Made by a program: the position numbers and the translations under genes. Positions 1 to 11,900 of a stretch of DNA of 64,000 bases are shown piece after piece; position 1 is the first letter of the stretch, and each line of letters starts with the position of its first letter. Source of the DNA: Arctopsyche grandis (taxonomy: Eukaryota; Arthropoda; Insecta; Trichoptera; Hydropsychidae); assembly GCF_051622035.1 (NCBI RefSeq), contig NC_135365.1, forward strand, positions 9,776,001-9,840,000, in the 5' to 3' direction. The notes beneath the pieces were generated by a model. It saw only the letters and a program-made list of their open reading frames with translations. It searched no databases and was not told the DNA's origin.

Positions 1-1
1 G

Positions 2-199
2 AGTGTCTTCAAAAGAGATCGGTTTCTACAAATATTTCGGATATTACAACTCAAAAATAATAATGTAGAACACAATGGCTTTTTGAATCATTTAGATGCT
101 GAATGCAGACAATTAATTATACCGTGCAGAGACATAGTGGTCGATGAGTCCGTCGTGAACTTCAAAGGCAAGATTTGTTTGAAAAGTGTAAAAAAATAG
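2..199 (+). pseudogene. piggyBac transposase fragment, cut by window edge
   Basis: The frame starting at base 2 reads about 65 codons to a TAG at 197-199. It begins SVFKRDRFLQIFRILQLKNN and later contains IVVDESVVNFKGK. This matches the DDE_Tnp_1_7 (piggyBac) pattern: an RDRF helix followed by the (I/V)DE-S-(M/V)-V-x-FKG(K/R) block with the first catalytic aspartate. The rest of the transposase is missing, the left part lying outside the window, and I see no piggyBac end nearby. It is probably a dead remnant. Confidence 0.65.
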
Positions 200-1441
200 T
201 GATCAAAAACACCGTGCATATACATATTACAGTGCAGTTTCGCATGCAATAAAAATGCCAATTAATGTTCGTGAAAGAATACCCAAGTTAGTATGTACAT
301 AGAAACGGAAGTTGGGGCGGATAAGGGACGGTCGCTTCGATTTTGATCCACCCTGTGTTATTGTCGAAATGTTCTCGTAACTTTTCCGTCTATTATAATC
401 GCTAATGATGCCATGTAGAGCGCAGAATGCCGGCAGACAGAAAACAAAAGGATTTTTCGGTTCGCCTGCCGACATTCCGTTGTTCACGTTAATGAGGCAA
501 AAACTTTGGCAGACTTTCGTTGAATTTTGTCAGAAAAGGGAACAAATAAAATAAAACATGCTGCATTGTTACCGTTTTCATATTATTTCATCCATATACA
601 TACAATATACACCCACACACTCACCGTTGAACAAGGTTGTCTGCTCCCCAAAGTTACTATTGATATCGAAAGACTTCTTTTTTACGCCGTTCGAAGCCGG
701 CATTTGATACTTCAGTGCCCGAGGAAAAATTTTGCTACAAAACTGCGAAAGTTTTACATGTAATCTGCTTTATTTATATATTTTCAGAGTTGTTTTATTC
801 AATAGTTTTAATGAAAGGTATTTTTTCCATTGCTTTACAGTCAATCTTTGTATGTAGCTTCGTTGAAAGTAACGAGCATTGAATTTCGACGTTAATAAGA
901 TTGAACATTTGCATCAAAGGATGTAGTCGAATTGTAAAGATATCATTATGCAGAAATGGAATGAAAAGGATCTATTAGAAATACATATAATAAAAGAAGC
1001 GTTTCAGAATAAATAGGAAATTTTTCATTTTATTTAAAAATGTCAACTAATTAGCGTACACATTGTAGCAATACATTTTGTTGATTATTATAAAATGTAA
1101 ATGCATATAATACACACAAATATTTATATATTATATATAATATCATATTTATATAATTATATATGTATGTATAATATCATTTCACTTTTTCAAGAGGGGA
1201 GCTAATTTTATTTTATTGTTTTGCGAATCTGTATTTATAGTGATTCCCATTTCATTGAGGAATTGATTACTAACTGGTTCCTGCAGCGACATAGAAGCGA
1301 TAATTTCCTGCGAAATCATAAAAATCATTTAGGTAATTTTAAAGACCTTATTGAGATTAAAAATTAAAAATATACATATAGCCAGCATTAAAATATATGT
1401 ACATATATGTAGCTGATAGAAAATTAAAATATACATATAGG

Positions 1442-1799
1442 CAGAGAAATGTTATATTAATAGAAGTGGCTTTAGGCGTCATATTGTTGTCAAGTGACGA
1501 TTGTCCACAGACAATCCTAAATAATTTTAGCATCAGTCGTATTTGATGCTTGGTGCTCGACGTATGTATGTCCGATAAAAACTTCTCTGTTTGTTTATAT
1601 TACTCGCAAGATGGGCAAGCATCGGTAAAAAATTCACAATGCATTAAAAAACACACAATAAACAACATGGGATACATTTTTATAAGTAAATTGATCCGAT
1701 TGTATTCCGTGCGTCGTAGCGTATTTATAGATGTACCGCGTATTATTGACAGCAATTAATTATTCGTAAGGGCCCTTCTATTATTATTACATTTCTCTG
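1442..1799. mobile_element. hAT-type MITE with 8-bp target duplication
   Basis: The ends are inverted: CAGAGAAATGTTATATTAAT at 1442 and a matching arm finishing TTACATTTCTCTG at 1799. It is flanked by a perfect 8-bp duplication, CATATAGG, at 1434-1441 and 1800-1807. An 8-bp duplication with CAG-type ends fits the hAT superfamily. No transposase is present. It is related to the element at 42903-43157. Confidence 0.75.
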
Positions 1800-1807
1800 C
1801 ATATAGG

Positions 1808-2048
1808 TGAGTGGTTACATTGATGCTAACCACCGAGAGGTTCTCGGGTTTAAGCCCTGGGTTGACCTCAATTAAAAAGAATTTATTTCGAATACTTCTG
1901 CAGTGCTGTTGGTTGGACTTGGATATTTGTGATCCAAGTCAATCGTTTTCTATTAAATTTTGCCAATTTATCTAATTTTTTAGTATTGAAACGGTTCCTC
2001 ATCAAAATTGACAAAACCATCCTACCCACTATTTGTAACTATTATTTG
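1808..2048 (+). repeat. tRNA-derived SINE copy
   Basis: It carries a diverged tRNA-like head (TGAGTGGTTACATTGATGC, then a B-box-like GGTTCTCGGGTTTAAGCCC) and the body shared by the other SINEs here: a 'ggacttggatatttgtgatcc' type segment, a CGATCGTTT-like motif, TTTGCCAATTT and GAAACGGTTCC. Related copies lie at 4713, 10925, 11700, 34425, 46414, 48005, 57747 and 63630. Confidence 0.6.
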
Positions 2049-2052
2049 AATA

Positions 2053-2170
2053 CTAGTGTTGTGCCCGTTAATAATCGGGTGGTTTTTGACCTGATGAAAA
2101 TTTCAGGGTGTATTATAAGTAAAAACTACCTACCTACCACATATATACACAATATAGTATAAATCTAATC
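2053..2170 (-). mobile_element. Helitron-like 3' end (family 2), partial
   Basis: Read on the minus strand it ends CACAACACTAG, preceded by a CCCG...CGGG hairpin, which is the Helitron 3' signature of a hairpin, about 11 nt and CTAG. The same end is found at 59059. The far boundary is not clear. Confidence 0.45.
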
Positions 2171-3239
2171 TTTTCGTCTTTGCCCGCCTTCTGGGATGAT
2201 CCAGCTTTTTTTTCGATGTGTCCTACAAGTAGGTAACGAATAGAAAATATGATTTTAACTAACAGTTTAAAAACTAACCAATAGACACTTTATGAGGGTG
2301 GGTACGCATTAAAATACAATGAGTAAACAGACAATAGCTTTGCATCCTTGGACCCAAACTGCCTAACGAACTATAGGGTAGGTATGAAAACATTTCTATA
2401 GGCATATTTTAAAAGTTTCTAGTAATAAAACTCATTTATTATACAAAACTGCTGTCATAAATAATACAAGAAATGTAGAACTTATCATTTAGTTCGATTT
2501 AGTAATTATGATGGTTTGAAATAATTGAGTTTAGTGACTATATTCGAGAAATGCTATCCCAAATCAAAATCATGTTATTATGGTCACAATTGGAGACGAA
2601 CAGATAGTCCCAAAATAACTGAGCATAATATTTAGTTTTTATCTAAAAAAAAAAATTGCGTATTTTTTGTTAAAATGAATTCACCAATTTGATCTTCGAC
2701 ATAATTTAATAATATGAACAACTAAAATTTAAAAAAAAAATCATATAATTTTTTCCATCCTAGAGTAGACTTGTGGTGAAGAGAAATTCCAATAAGAGTG
2801 CAAAGTGTTAAAAAGCACCAAGTCAATGCCTACGTCTAATCATTATACCTCAGATCTTAACCAAGGTAATATCCTTTTGGGGCGGGGCAAGTTGCCAAAG
2901 GACCGTATTAGTAACACGTTATATAAATTAAATAATATCTACAAGCTAGTGAAAACAGCAAACAATGTTCTCTCCATCCATTATCAACCTAAACGTGTCC
3001 TTGGAACACGCACAATTTTTTTTGTTAATTAATCAGAAGGAGAATTTTGAATTTTGAATTTGAATAACAACGCTAATATTAGATGTCCATTGATTTGTTA
3101 GTAATAATAACAATCAATATTATCGTCCACTTCTTGTTTAAAAAGTGATTTTAATTTTATAAATTATAATAATTCCTTGAAAAATATATATCAATTGCCC
3201 AGTTCGGCCTCGGAAGTGACCATTTTTTCATTCATGTCC
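2171..3239. other. AT-rich stretch without recognised gene
   Basis: There are only short open frames. One of 75 codons at 2805-3032 has no recognised domain; it may be a decayed upstream part of the LINE that becomes recognisable at 3240, but I cannot show this. Confidence 0.4.
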
Positions 3240-3745
3240 TTATTTTCATCCGACCTTTAATCATTAAAGACCTAGGCATTTTTTTCGATGAAAAACTTAC
3301 ATTTATTCCTCATATTGATTATGTAACTAAAAGTTCTTCAAAAATCCTAGGCTTTGTTATAAGAAATTCAATTAATTTTAACAATATTAACACAATTAAA
3401 TTATTATTTTTCTCATTGGTAAGGAATCGACTTGAATACAATTCGCCAATATGGTCTCCTAATTATACATAGTAATTCCATTGAGAGGATTCAGAATAGA
3501 TTTATTAGATTCATTGATTTTAAATTTTTTACAAAATCTGACCCTGTCACCAACAAGTATATTAAATTGAATATGATCAAACTTTGTGACAGGATAATAA
3601 TCAATGATTTATTATGTCTGTTTGGTGTACTCAGCGGAGTTATGGACTGTAGTGAATTAGTGAACCTCATAAATTTTCATACACCGGGGAGATTTACCAG
3701 ATGCAACTATTTATTCTATATAAAAAATTATGCCACTAGTTAGCG
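3240..3745 (+). mobile_element. Jockey-like LINE fragment (RT C-terminal part)
   Basis: Pieces in shifting frames give KDLGIFFDEKLTFIPHIDYV, then KILGFVIRNSINF, then RNRLEYNSPIWSPNY, then ERIQNRFIRFI. This is the conserved C-terminal end of Jockey/CR1-type reverse transcriptases. At least one frameshift breaks it. The stretch ending MDCSELVNLINF (about 3640-3690) and the following ACCGGGGAGATTTACCAGAT recur at 28640-28700 and 30611-30630, where the same LINE is split by a later insertion. Confidence 0.75.
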
Positions 3746-4340
3746 ACTCTTTTTGTGCTTTTATTCCAAAACAGTGTTCCGCGGCGGAAACAATTTGAAC
3801 ACCTCTGTACTAACGTATCCGTAGCGAGCTTTGCTAAGTATATACCGTATATGTAATAAAATAACAAACACTTCAGGTAAAAATCCATGAATCACGAACT
3901 TTTCTACCAAAACGTGTCACGCATGGTTACGACTGGAGTAGATTCCCTCGATAAGATCCCAAGAGTAGGGTGCCGTTTATAATGTTACAGGTGATACATG
4001 CAAGCTTTACTTTTTTTTTATAAATGTACTTTATTGCGGTCTAAAATGCTCAAGCTTGTACCGAATCAATAATAATGTAACATTATGAGGTAATTGTTGT
4101 GGTCTGTCGTTTGATATTTGGCAGAGGATAGCAGTGAGGCCATTAACCGTTTTAGATGAAGCCATGCAGAACGAACGACCTTTTTTTTCGGTAACGAATA
4201 TGTATGTGGTCTATTTTTTTCGTTTAGTATCGATCAGGGCTGGGTAACTTTTTCAAATGTGGAAGTGTGGAAGCGCATTTAAAATGATAATTTATTAAAT
4301 TTTACCTTGTTATTTGATTTTCAGTGTCTCGCCGACTACC

Positions 4341-7300
4341 ATGAGCGCCGAAATCGACACTATCGCTCTTCAAGAGGAGCGAAAGAGCTTGGACAAGAAG
4401 GAAATAGAGGACGAAGAGCGTGAAAAGATGCTCAACATTGAGAATAAAGCCATAGATGAAGCACAAAAGATTGAATCTGATGCCAACGACGTGCCCGTCA
4501 CCGAAGAAGGCCGAGAAGTAAAGCCAAAATTCATACCCATCGGAGGTATCAAAATGCCTGGATTTTTCACCCGCAGCAAATCCAAGGAAAAGTGCAAAGT
4601 ATATCTTTGATTTTTTTTAATAATATTATTATTTTAATCGTGGATGCGAAACTTGGGCATTGAACGCCAGAATTTTTGTTATTTTATTTAGAACGGTGTT
4701 CGAATTTTTGTTATTTAAAAGGCGAGTGTTCATAGAACATGAACACTCGCCTTAACAGATCGCTCGAAAGCACTTACATATATAAGGATATGCCAATTTT
4801 GACAGGAACCGTTTCAATGATAATAAACGATCGACCTTCTGTCACAAACCAAGGTCTGGCCAGCAGCGGGACTCTTGTGGGACTCGAACCCGTGACCAAT
4901 CTGCTCGAAAGCATAGTATGTTAGGAATGCTTTTGCAAATAATAATAGCAACAGGCCCGACTTTAGTATTTTTCATTAAAATTAAATTGATAATTAACTC
5001 ACTTAATTTAAATGCTCTTTTTTTCCTCGCCTTCAAAGTCGCAAATTCTGCAATTAAATCTTTCGAAGACATTTTAGAAGCTTCTTCGTGTTCAATCGAT
5101 TATTTTATTAATTCACTGAGCCTGGGTTTACTCGTTGAATTTATTCTATGGTCTTTTATTAATTTTAATTTACTAAAAGCTCGTCAAATGCGAGGACGTG
5201 TCTCTAGCGTTTCTGAAAGAAAGCTAAATTATTTTTACTGAAAACCATTATTTTATTTTTATTTTAACATCATTTTTATAGATCATTGCAATATTATTTC
5301 TGTATCGTAACAGAAAACTATTAAATGTCGTGAGAAGGAGTACAAAATCATGGATACGCAATGTGTTGCGTATCAAGTTTGGAGTATTAACTTTTCATTA
5401 GTGCTTCCTATTAGTTATATAAATAATTTAAAAAAAAATTACGTCTTTTTAAATTTTTATTTGAAAAAATTTTGAGCCCCAAATCTAAAAGGCTATGTAC
5501 TGCATGTCCGTGAGGCCTAATAGTTATGCGCCTGATAAGGTCCAGTGCACTCAAATAAGTATGGAACGCTGTATGCTTGAAAGATAGATAGAAAACGCAA
5601 TACGTGGGTTAGAAGCATGAGAAAAGTGGTTGATGTAATAGTGGGAGTAAAGAAATTGAATGCCGAATTGGTGGGTCCCTTAGCTAGAAGAGCGGACGAT
5701 AGATAGACAAAGAAAGGGCTCGAATGGTACACAAGAGAATGTAAAAGGGTAAAGGGAAGAGGGTAGACGAAATTAGGAATATGTGAGAGGTGAAATGGAG
5801 AAGAGTTGCGCAAAACACGAGTGGAAGCGTAATGGAGAGATCTTCATTCAGTAGTGGATGGAGAATGGTTGTGAATGATTATGGTGATATTAATAATGTG
5901 CTTAATGTTTTCAAGGAGGGAGATGATGGAGCTCAAGGTGAGTTGCTAGAGATGCCTCCAGTTGAAGAAGTAGTCGCAAAAGACAATGTCGAAGAGAAGG
6001 AAGTTGATACCCAGAAAAAAAGCCGGTTCCAATCGTTGAAAATTCGGAATCCATTTTCTAAAAAATCCGAAGACAGTAAAGATCCTGGTAAATTGTATTT
6101 TAACATAAAACTTTTATTATGTAATACATTTTAAATTTATTAAATAATGTTTTCCTTTTCATTTTAGACGTTAATAATTCTGAAGAAACTGGACAAAAGA
6201 GGGGTTTGTTGAATGCAATTCGTTTACCGTTGGTGAATATGATTCCGCGTAAGCTTCGTGGTCACAGTGTTGGTAAAGATGCCGAAGCAGGATTGGATAC
6301 TGCCAAAACAGCCGAACTCGCTTCAATGGAGACTTTAGACGATAATAAAGATGCTGAAAAGCCTGAAATTAAAAATGACGATGGAATGGAAACTGTCAAA
6401 TTGGACGTAGAAGTGAGTAACGATTTATTACCAATTGATTGTCCATAGATGTCTTTATTGTATTCTATGTACAGTTGTGTTTGAAAAATTGTAAGAACTT
6501 ATGCACAAAAATATCTAACCATATGTGTCACCTTGGGGTAATTCCTGTCATGGCACATATGGTGTGGTTTGGTGGGTTCGGTGATTATTGCCCACAAAGC
6601 GCTCGTCCAAAAATCGCTAAAATCTCTATAACGGAACATCTGGCATCATACTAACGAGAAATCGAGTGTCAAATATTCCGTATTCGCGATTTTCATGGCA
6701 AAATTTTTGTCTTTTGGGCGATCGCAATGTGCGTAAGAATCCAATTACCGGTTTGGTGATTATTCCGCACAAAGCGATCATAAAATCTCGATCGCAAACT
6801 ATCACACTAACGAGAACTCTAGTGCCAGATATTCCGTATTCGCGGTTTCCGTGGCAACGATTGTTGTGTGCGTAATCGCAATATGCGAAATAATCCATTT
6901 ACCATATGTGTGTAATAAAATAATAACAAAAATGATTTATCACTGAAATATGTATAATGTTATTATGTACATAATTGATATTGTATGTGTTGTATTTTAG
7001 GATAAAACTGATGGTAATACAGATTTAAATAAAGAGAAATTAACTTTGAGAGAAAGAATTCGACAGCAAAAGCTTGGCTTAGGTATTATTATATTACTAA
7101 TCTTTATTGATTCAAATTTGGTTTTGTTTTTATTGACACTTTTTAATTGTTTTTTAGATGATTTAGCAATTATGGCAGGCCTATTGTTATTCGCAATCAT
7201 TTTGATAATAATAATTGCTGTGAACGCATCCGCAGGATATATAGTAGCATCACCTATAAAGGACGGTCGGTACGTGGATGCTGTTACATCATGTGGATAC

Positions 7301-8797
7301 GTAGAAGGGTAAGCGCATTATATTTTGTATCTACATACATGTACTGAAGATTCGTATTACCAAAATATTTTGTATTACTTTTACAGTATATTGGAAGACG
7401 GCGCGTTTGCCTTCAGAGGTATTCCGTACGCTCGTCCACCAACTGAAGAAAATCGCTGGAAACCGGCCCAACCATTGAACCGACTCGAATCCTGCTGGAA
7501 CGGCACTCTGAAAGCTCACAACGCCACACCTCCGTGTCTTCAAATTCACGGCAACGGAACCACTGATGGCGTCGAAGATTGCCTAACCCTCGATGTGATA
7601 ACCCCTCATGTCAGATACGACACACCCCTACCGGTCATTGTCCTCATCGGCAGCGAGTCACTAGTCGGAGGCACACCTAGTAAACTGCGTCCTTCGACTC
7701 GCTACGCCCGATCCAAAGACGTTCTCTTCGTCAGACCTAACTTCAGAGTCGGAATTTTGGGATTCCTCTCATCGAGCACACTTTCCAAGACTTCACCGAC
7801 TTTGACCAGCGGAAACTATGGCCTTTCGGACATAATAGTAGCCCTCGAGTGGGTGCAGTTGAATATCAAACACTTTGGAGGCGATTCTAAAGCCGTCACG
7901 ATATTCGGACATCGAGCTGGTGCAACCCTCGTCACTGCCTTACTCGGTTACGAAAAGGCCGATAAGCTATTCACTAGAGTTTGGGTATCATCAGGATCTG
8001 GTGTATATCCAGGCAGGGATATTCAAGAATACGAAGAAGCAAACAATGCCTATTTAGACCTGATCAAATGCAAAGACGCCAACTGTCTCCGCAGCAGTAA
8101 GATTGACGATATTATAACGTCCGTTCCTGATACATGGCGCAGCGCTGCCCCCGATCTTCCCGCCGTCGACGAAAAGCCGAATAAGAATCACGAATGGCTT
8201 ACATTAGACGGATTCCTGCTCAAGAGTCAACTGATGAGCGTTTTGCCGAATACTAAAATACCTGTAGTGATCGGAACGACGGCACACGAAAGTGCATCGA
8301 ACAAATTACTCATGCGATACTCCAACTGGACCACTGAACTAGTCACGAAGCACATCAACGGAAGCCAGATCGGAAAGGCGGGAATAGTCGATGAAGTCAT
8401 CAAGAGATACAATGCTTCTTATCAAGGTTTAGCAGCGATGATTACGGATATCCGCACTGTCTGTCCGTTATCTCTATTGGCCAAGCAGAGAACGGGGATT
8501 GCGTTTTACGTTGTGACTCAAACTAGCGGCGAGAATAATATCGCCGATGTGGATTCGGACATAACTGCCATATTGGGCAGGTACGAGCCGAAGACACCCG
8601 AGCAGCGAAGGTACGTCGCGGCGATGCAGCAACTCTTCTACCACTACGTGTGGCATGGAGAAGTCATTCAAGCGAATACGAGGAACAACAACCAAGTATT
8701 AGACGTGGGACAAGACGTGTTGCCCATTAGAGAGTATCCGAATTGCGATTTTTGGATATCGAAAGATTTTGTCCCGCGTTACGCCCACCAAGACTAG
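4341..8797 (+). CDS. Nrt: Neurotactin, cholinesterase-like adhesion protein
   Basis: Type II membrane protein for neuronal and epithelial cell adhesion (Amalgam receptor in Drosophila). Six coding exons keep phase: 4341-4598, 5916-6087, 6168-6412, 7001-7082, 7158-7308, 7387-8797, giving 772 aa (fly protein about 846). A charged Lys/Glu-rich cytoplasmic part (residues 1-253) carries repeated KIRNPFSKK-like basic patches and lacks a signal peptide. A membrane segment, GLLLFAIILIIIIAV, follows near 260. The extracellular part from about 300 is a carboxylesterase fold: AFRGIPYARPP, EDCLTLDV, NFRVGILGF, FGGDSKAVTIFGHRAGA. At the nucleophile elbow the usual GxSxG reads GHRAG (near residue 477), so the catalytic serine is Arg; this loss is typical of neurotactin and means adhesion, not hydrolysis. 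Just before the ATG is a CAG acceptor (ending near 4323), so a 5' UTR exon lies upstream. Introns 1 and 3 hold transposons. Confidence 0.93.
4713..4920 (-). repeat. SINE copy, antisense, in neurotactin intron 1
   Basis: On the minus strand it has the B-box-like GGGTTCGAGTCCCACAAGAG, then AGACCTTGGTTTGTGAC, GGTCGATCGTTTA and TGAAACGGTTCCTGTC. Its tail carries GAGCGATCTGTTAAGGCGAG, the same 3' tail type as the SINE at 46414 and the LINE at 20853. Confidence 0.7.
5540..5890 (+). mobile_element. RTE-type LINE remnant, neurotactin intron 1
   Basis: Broken frames give MERCMLERQIENAIRG, then a stretch ending RRGEMEK-like, then EIFIQ..WMENGCE. This follows the conserved C-terminal pattern of insect RTE LINEs (MER-ML-x-I-x-L-K/R...; W...A..R..WR; F..QQWM..G). 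Several stops and shifts mark it as old. Confidence 0.6.
6522..6569. repeat. SINE/LINE 3'-tail hairpin
   Basis: The stem CCATATGTG pairs with CACATATGG around a loop containing CCTTGGGG and CCTGT. The loop matches the tail hairpins at 12010, 49511 and 58121, although the stem is different. Confidence 0.55.
6575..6903 (+). mobile_element. MITE family C, head-to-tail dimer in neurotactin intron 3
   Basis: There are two consecutive units, 6575-6749 and 6750-6903. Each starts GGTT(C/T)GGTGATTATT and ends in an inverted counterpart, AATCCAATTACC or AATAATCCATTTACC. Both contain the core AAATATTCCGTATTCGCG or its variant. Other copies lie at 17109, 17835, 32313, 41965 and 47717. No coding capacity is visible. 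Confidence 0.65.
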
Positions 8798-10716
8798 GCA
8801 TAGCTTGTACATATTCACATCTAAATTTGGTACAACATATTGATATTATATCATAGGAAGTTACTCTTTTCTGTTTTTTTTTTAATATTTGTACATTTAC
8901 ATTGCGTTGAATGTACATACATATTATTCGGTGTAATTTATGAATGGCTAAGACATGGCTGTGTACGATTTTTTGCTACCAATTTACACTTGCTTATGTA
9001 TTTTTAACATTTCGTATGAAGTATGCTCTCTCTCAACAATTACTGTGTTCTGAATGGATATGCTTAATGTGATTTTATATTAAAAAAAATTTTGTACCTC
9101 AAAATCTTTTGTCACTTTTATACAAGCGTTTATAGATCTGTATTCTTTTTACTGTAATTTAGTATGTATTTTAGAAACTTGCATATTTTAAATGTATATT
9201 TTTAGGGTTAACTCTTTGATGTAATTCGTATGTATGTACGGTAGGTGTAAAGGTTGATAATTTAAACCATGAACTACAACTGAAATCAGACTCGGGAATG
9301 ACTTTGTGACGCATATTTTTAACCATTTTCTTATCTTGTTTACATGCTGCGGTTTAAAATATACATACGCATTTTATAGTCAATTTACATTATACTGTGA
9401 TTACATATGCAATTTGATTAAATCGAATTAAAAGGATAGTACGTGCGTATGAGATTTATTTTATACATTTTAACATCGGGAAGTGGTTAAAAATTGATTA
9501 AAAAAAGTGTTCTGAATTGTGGGGTAACATTTTTATATTAGCTTACAGGTTTTTATATTGGATTTTATTTTTAACTAATGTATTGAGAATTAAGCGAAAA
9601 GAATATCTTTGTCCAACGTAAACCTGTGATCAATTTATTTTAAGCAATTTGTACACTGCTCAAGACTGATTTTATTATTTTTGAAAGTTCAAATGAATGT
9701 GGCCGATTGTGAGAAATGATATTTATTTTCTTTTTTTTTTGATAATTCTTCCAAATATTTTTTTATTTATGTATATGTAATAAAAATTTTGAACTGTCAT
9801 AGATTTTTTACCAGTAGCCGAAGATTTGACGATACACAAATGAAAGAAATGAATTTTAACAAAACATTTTGTTGATAGTGTTTACGACGGAAGGGAAAGC
9901 GCAATTATTGTGCATATTTTTAAAATTTTGTATTTTTTTATACGTTAATCTTAAGACGGAAGATGGAATTCTGCAAGTCTGATAGGCGACCGCTAATTGT
10001 ACATAAATATATTATATTTTTATTTTTTGCAAATAAAACTAAATGTGACAATTTTATTTTATGTACTTTTATACGTAGGCGAGGAAAATTTATATGATTT
10101 TCTTCAAACAATAAAACAATATCCAAAGATAAGTTATTCTTTGATACTCTTAAATGTGTTATTTATGCGTTTTATGAAATTTTATTTTCGTGCATACACA
10201 TGCCAATATAGTTTTTAATGTTTGTATAATTATATGATTACAATTTCGATTTGATTTGATCTCCAGCATTGATAAATTAATTATAATGAGTGATATTTTA
10301 CCGTACGTTCAAAATTCAGGACCAGTGAGTGACGTGCGAATGTTACATTCAGGGAACTTATTACAATCTTAACCAATTGTCGTTGATTTTATTATTAAAT
10401 GTAATTATAGGACTCTCTGTATAATTATATATGTATGTAATAATATGCCAGTCGGAAATATTAGTGTGTGTTAAATGTGTTCACTATAAAACGTATTATT
10501 TACAGTATGAATTTTTATCAACTAATCACAGCAAAATATCGAATAATCAGTGTTCATATCGTAAATCATTGTTTAATATCTTGATTCATTGGTCCGTTTT
10601 TATAATAAACGTTCAACTATGAATTAAGCCTACTGTTTACTTTACCCCTCATGTATCCTCTAATTCTAACACTTTGTTTTCATTGCAGGATCAAATTAAG
10701 TTTTATTAGTTACATA
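8798..10716. other. Neurotactin 3' UTR and AT-rich intergenic DNA
   Basis: It is strongly AT-rich with several AATAAA-like signals (for example around 9780 and 10029). The first part is presumably the neurotactin 3' UTR, whose end I cannot fix. No gene or clear transposon is seen up to the Helitron at 10717. Confidence 0.5.
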
Positions 10717-10919
10717 CTAGTGGTTTTACCCGGCGTCGCTCGGTATTTTTAATATAAATCGCTTAAACATGGCTTATCTAATTGTAAACATTCATTTGTT
10801 TTTTTATTAAATTTATTTGAATTGAAAAAAAATAATATTTCGTCATCATAGAAACTTTCATTTGTTTTCAAAGCTCCCACATAAACCTTACATAGTCTCT
10901 TTCGAAATTATATATTAGA
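10717..10919 (-). mobile_element. Non-autonomous Helitron (family 1)
   Basis: On the minus strand it starts TCTAATATATAATTTCGAAA and ends with a GC hairpin (CCGAGCGACGCCGGG) followed by TAAAACCACTAG. It sits between A and T as Helitrons do. Three further copies are at 22797, 40049 and 63278. Confidence 0.75.
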
Positions 10920-10924
10920 TAATG

Positions 10925-11059
10925 CTAACAACTTAAGGGTCATGGGCTCTAGTCCTGGATCAGGGTTGCTGGCTAGACCTTGAATATGTGACTACAAGTC
11001 GATCATTTCCTATCAGAGTTTTACCAATTAATCTGATTTCATTGTTTGTCTTTTTAAAC
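10925..11059 (+). repeat. SINE copy, partial
   Basis: It shows the SINE body signatures GGTTGCTGGCTAGACCTTG, GACTACAAGTCGATCATTTC, CTATCAGAGTTTTACCAA and AATCTGATTTCATTG. A solo LTR follows directly at 11064. Confidence 0.6.
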
Positions 11060-11063
11060 ATAT

Positions 11064-11453
11064 TGTAGTTTATACTAAAAGGAGCCGCCGTTATAATTGG
11101 TTTCGAGGATTATCTCCAGTCTTAAGTACAAGTTGGCTAACAATGAGATACCCCCGAATGCACTTAGTGGGGGTAGCGGTAACTCGGTCGCATTCCGGTA
11201 GAGTTCTCAGAACCCACAGCGATAGCGTGGGACTGACTTCCGTGGCACATCTAGTACGTGACCATAACAATAGGTAAACAAACAGGACGTCGAAGATGCC
11301 CTGAGCGACCTATCCGTTATAAGGCGGTACTTAGGCGATATCAAGATATTCTGGACGGAGCACTGCCAGTGCGTGTATCTCCTTAATAACCAATAAATGC
11401 TGTGAAACGACTTTGGCCTTTTACTTGGATCCTCCACCCACCCCTACGCAACA
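11064..11453. mobile_element. Solo LTR (390 bp), 4-bp target duplication
   Basis: It starts TGTAGTTTATAC and ends ACGCAACA (TG...CA), flanked by ATAT at 11060-11063 and 11454-11457. The 4-bp duplication points to a Gypsy-type LTR retrotransposon of which only one LTR remains. A partial relative in inverted orientation lies at 47814-48004. Confidence 0.65.
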
Positions 11454-11699
11454 ATATGTATGTATATATATACCAGGAAGGCCTCATAGGTTTACCTATG
11501 TAGTTTACTACAATGCGCCTTTCTGGCCGGAAAAATTGCAATTTTGAAATAAGTATTATTAGTATTATATATGTACATAGTAAATACAATTCAGTGAAAT
11601 TCGAGAGCAGATTTTTAGAGCATCATAGATATATATGAACAAATTTGATAAACATTTTATATATCAGCAAATTTAAGATGCTATAAACTTGAATTTTTG

Positions 11700-11900
11700 C
11701 CAGAAATGGGAAAGGTTGCCAATTCATTGGAACCGTTTCAATGAAATCAGATAAATTGGTGAATTCTGATAAGAAACGATCGACCTATGTATATTGATTC
11801 ACATATCCAAGGTCTAGATTCACACTGAGCCAGGGAATGAACCCATGACCACTTAGCTGAAAACAGTGCTGTGGAACCGGTTCGAAACTTACCGACCTAG
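11700..11900 (-). repeat. SINE copy, antisense
   Basis: On the minus strand it has AAGTGGTCATGGGTTCATTC (B-box region), GTCTAGACCTTGGATATGTG, GGTCGATCGTTTCTTATC and GAAACGGTTCCAATGAATTG, the common SINE body. Confidence 0.6.

Noticed and set aside
527-1130. A 78-codon + frame and AT-rich palindromic runs
   Set aside because: No domain, simple AT-rich sequence; not supported as a gene or as a defined element.
7325-7386. Upstream extension of the esterase frame to 7325
   Set aside because: It lies before a clear TTTTACAG acceptor at 7386 and is intron; the exon starts at 7387.
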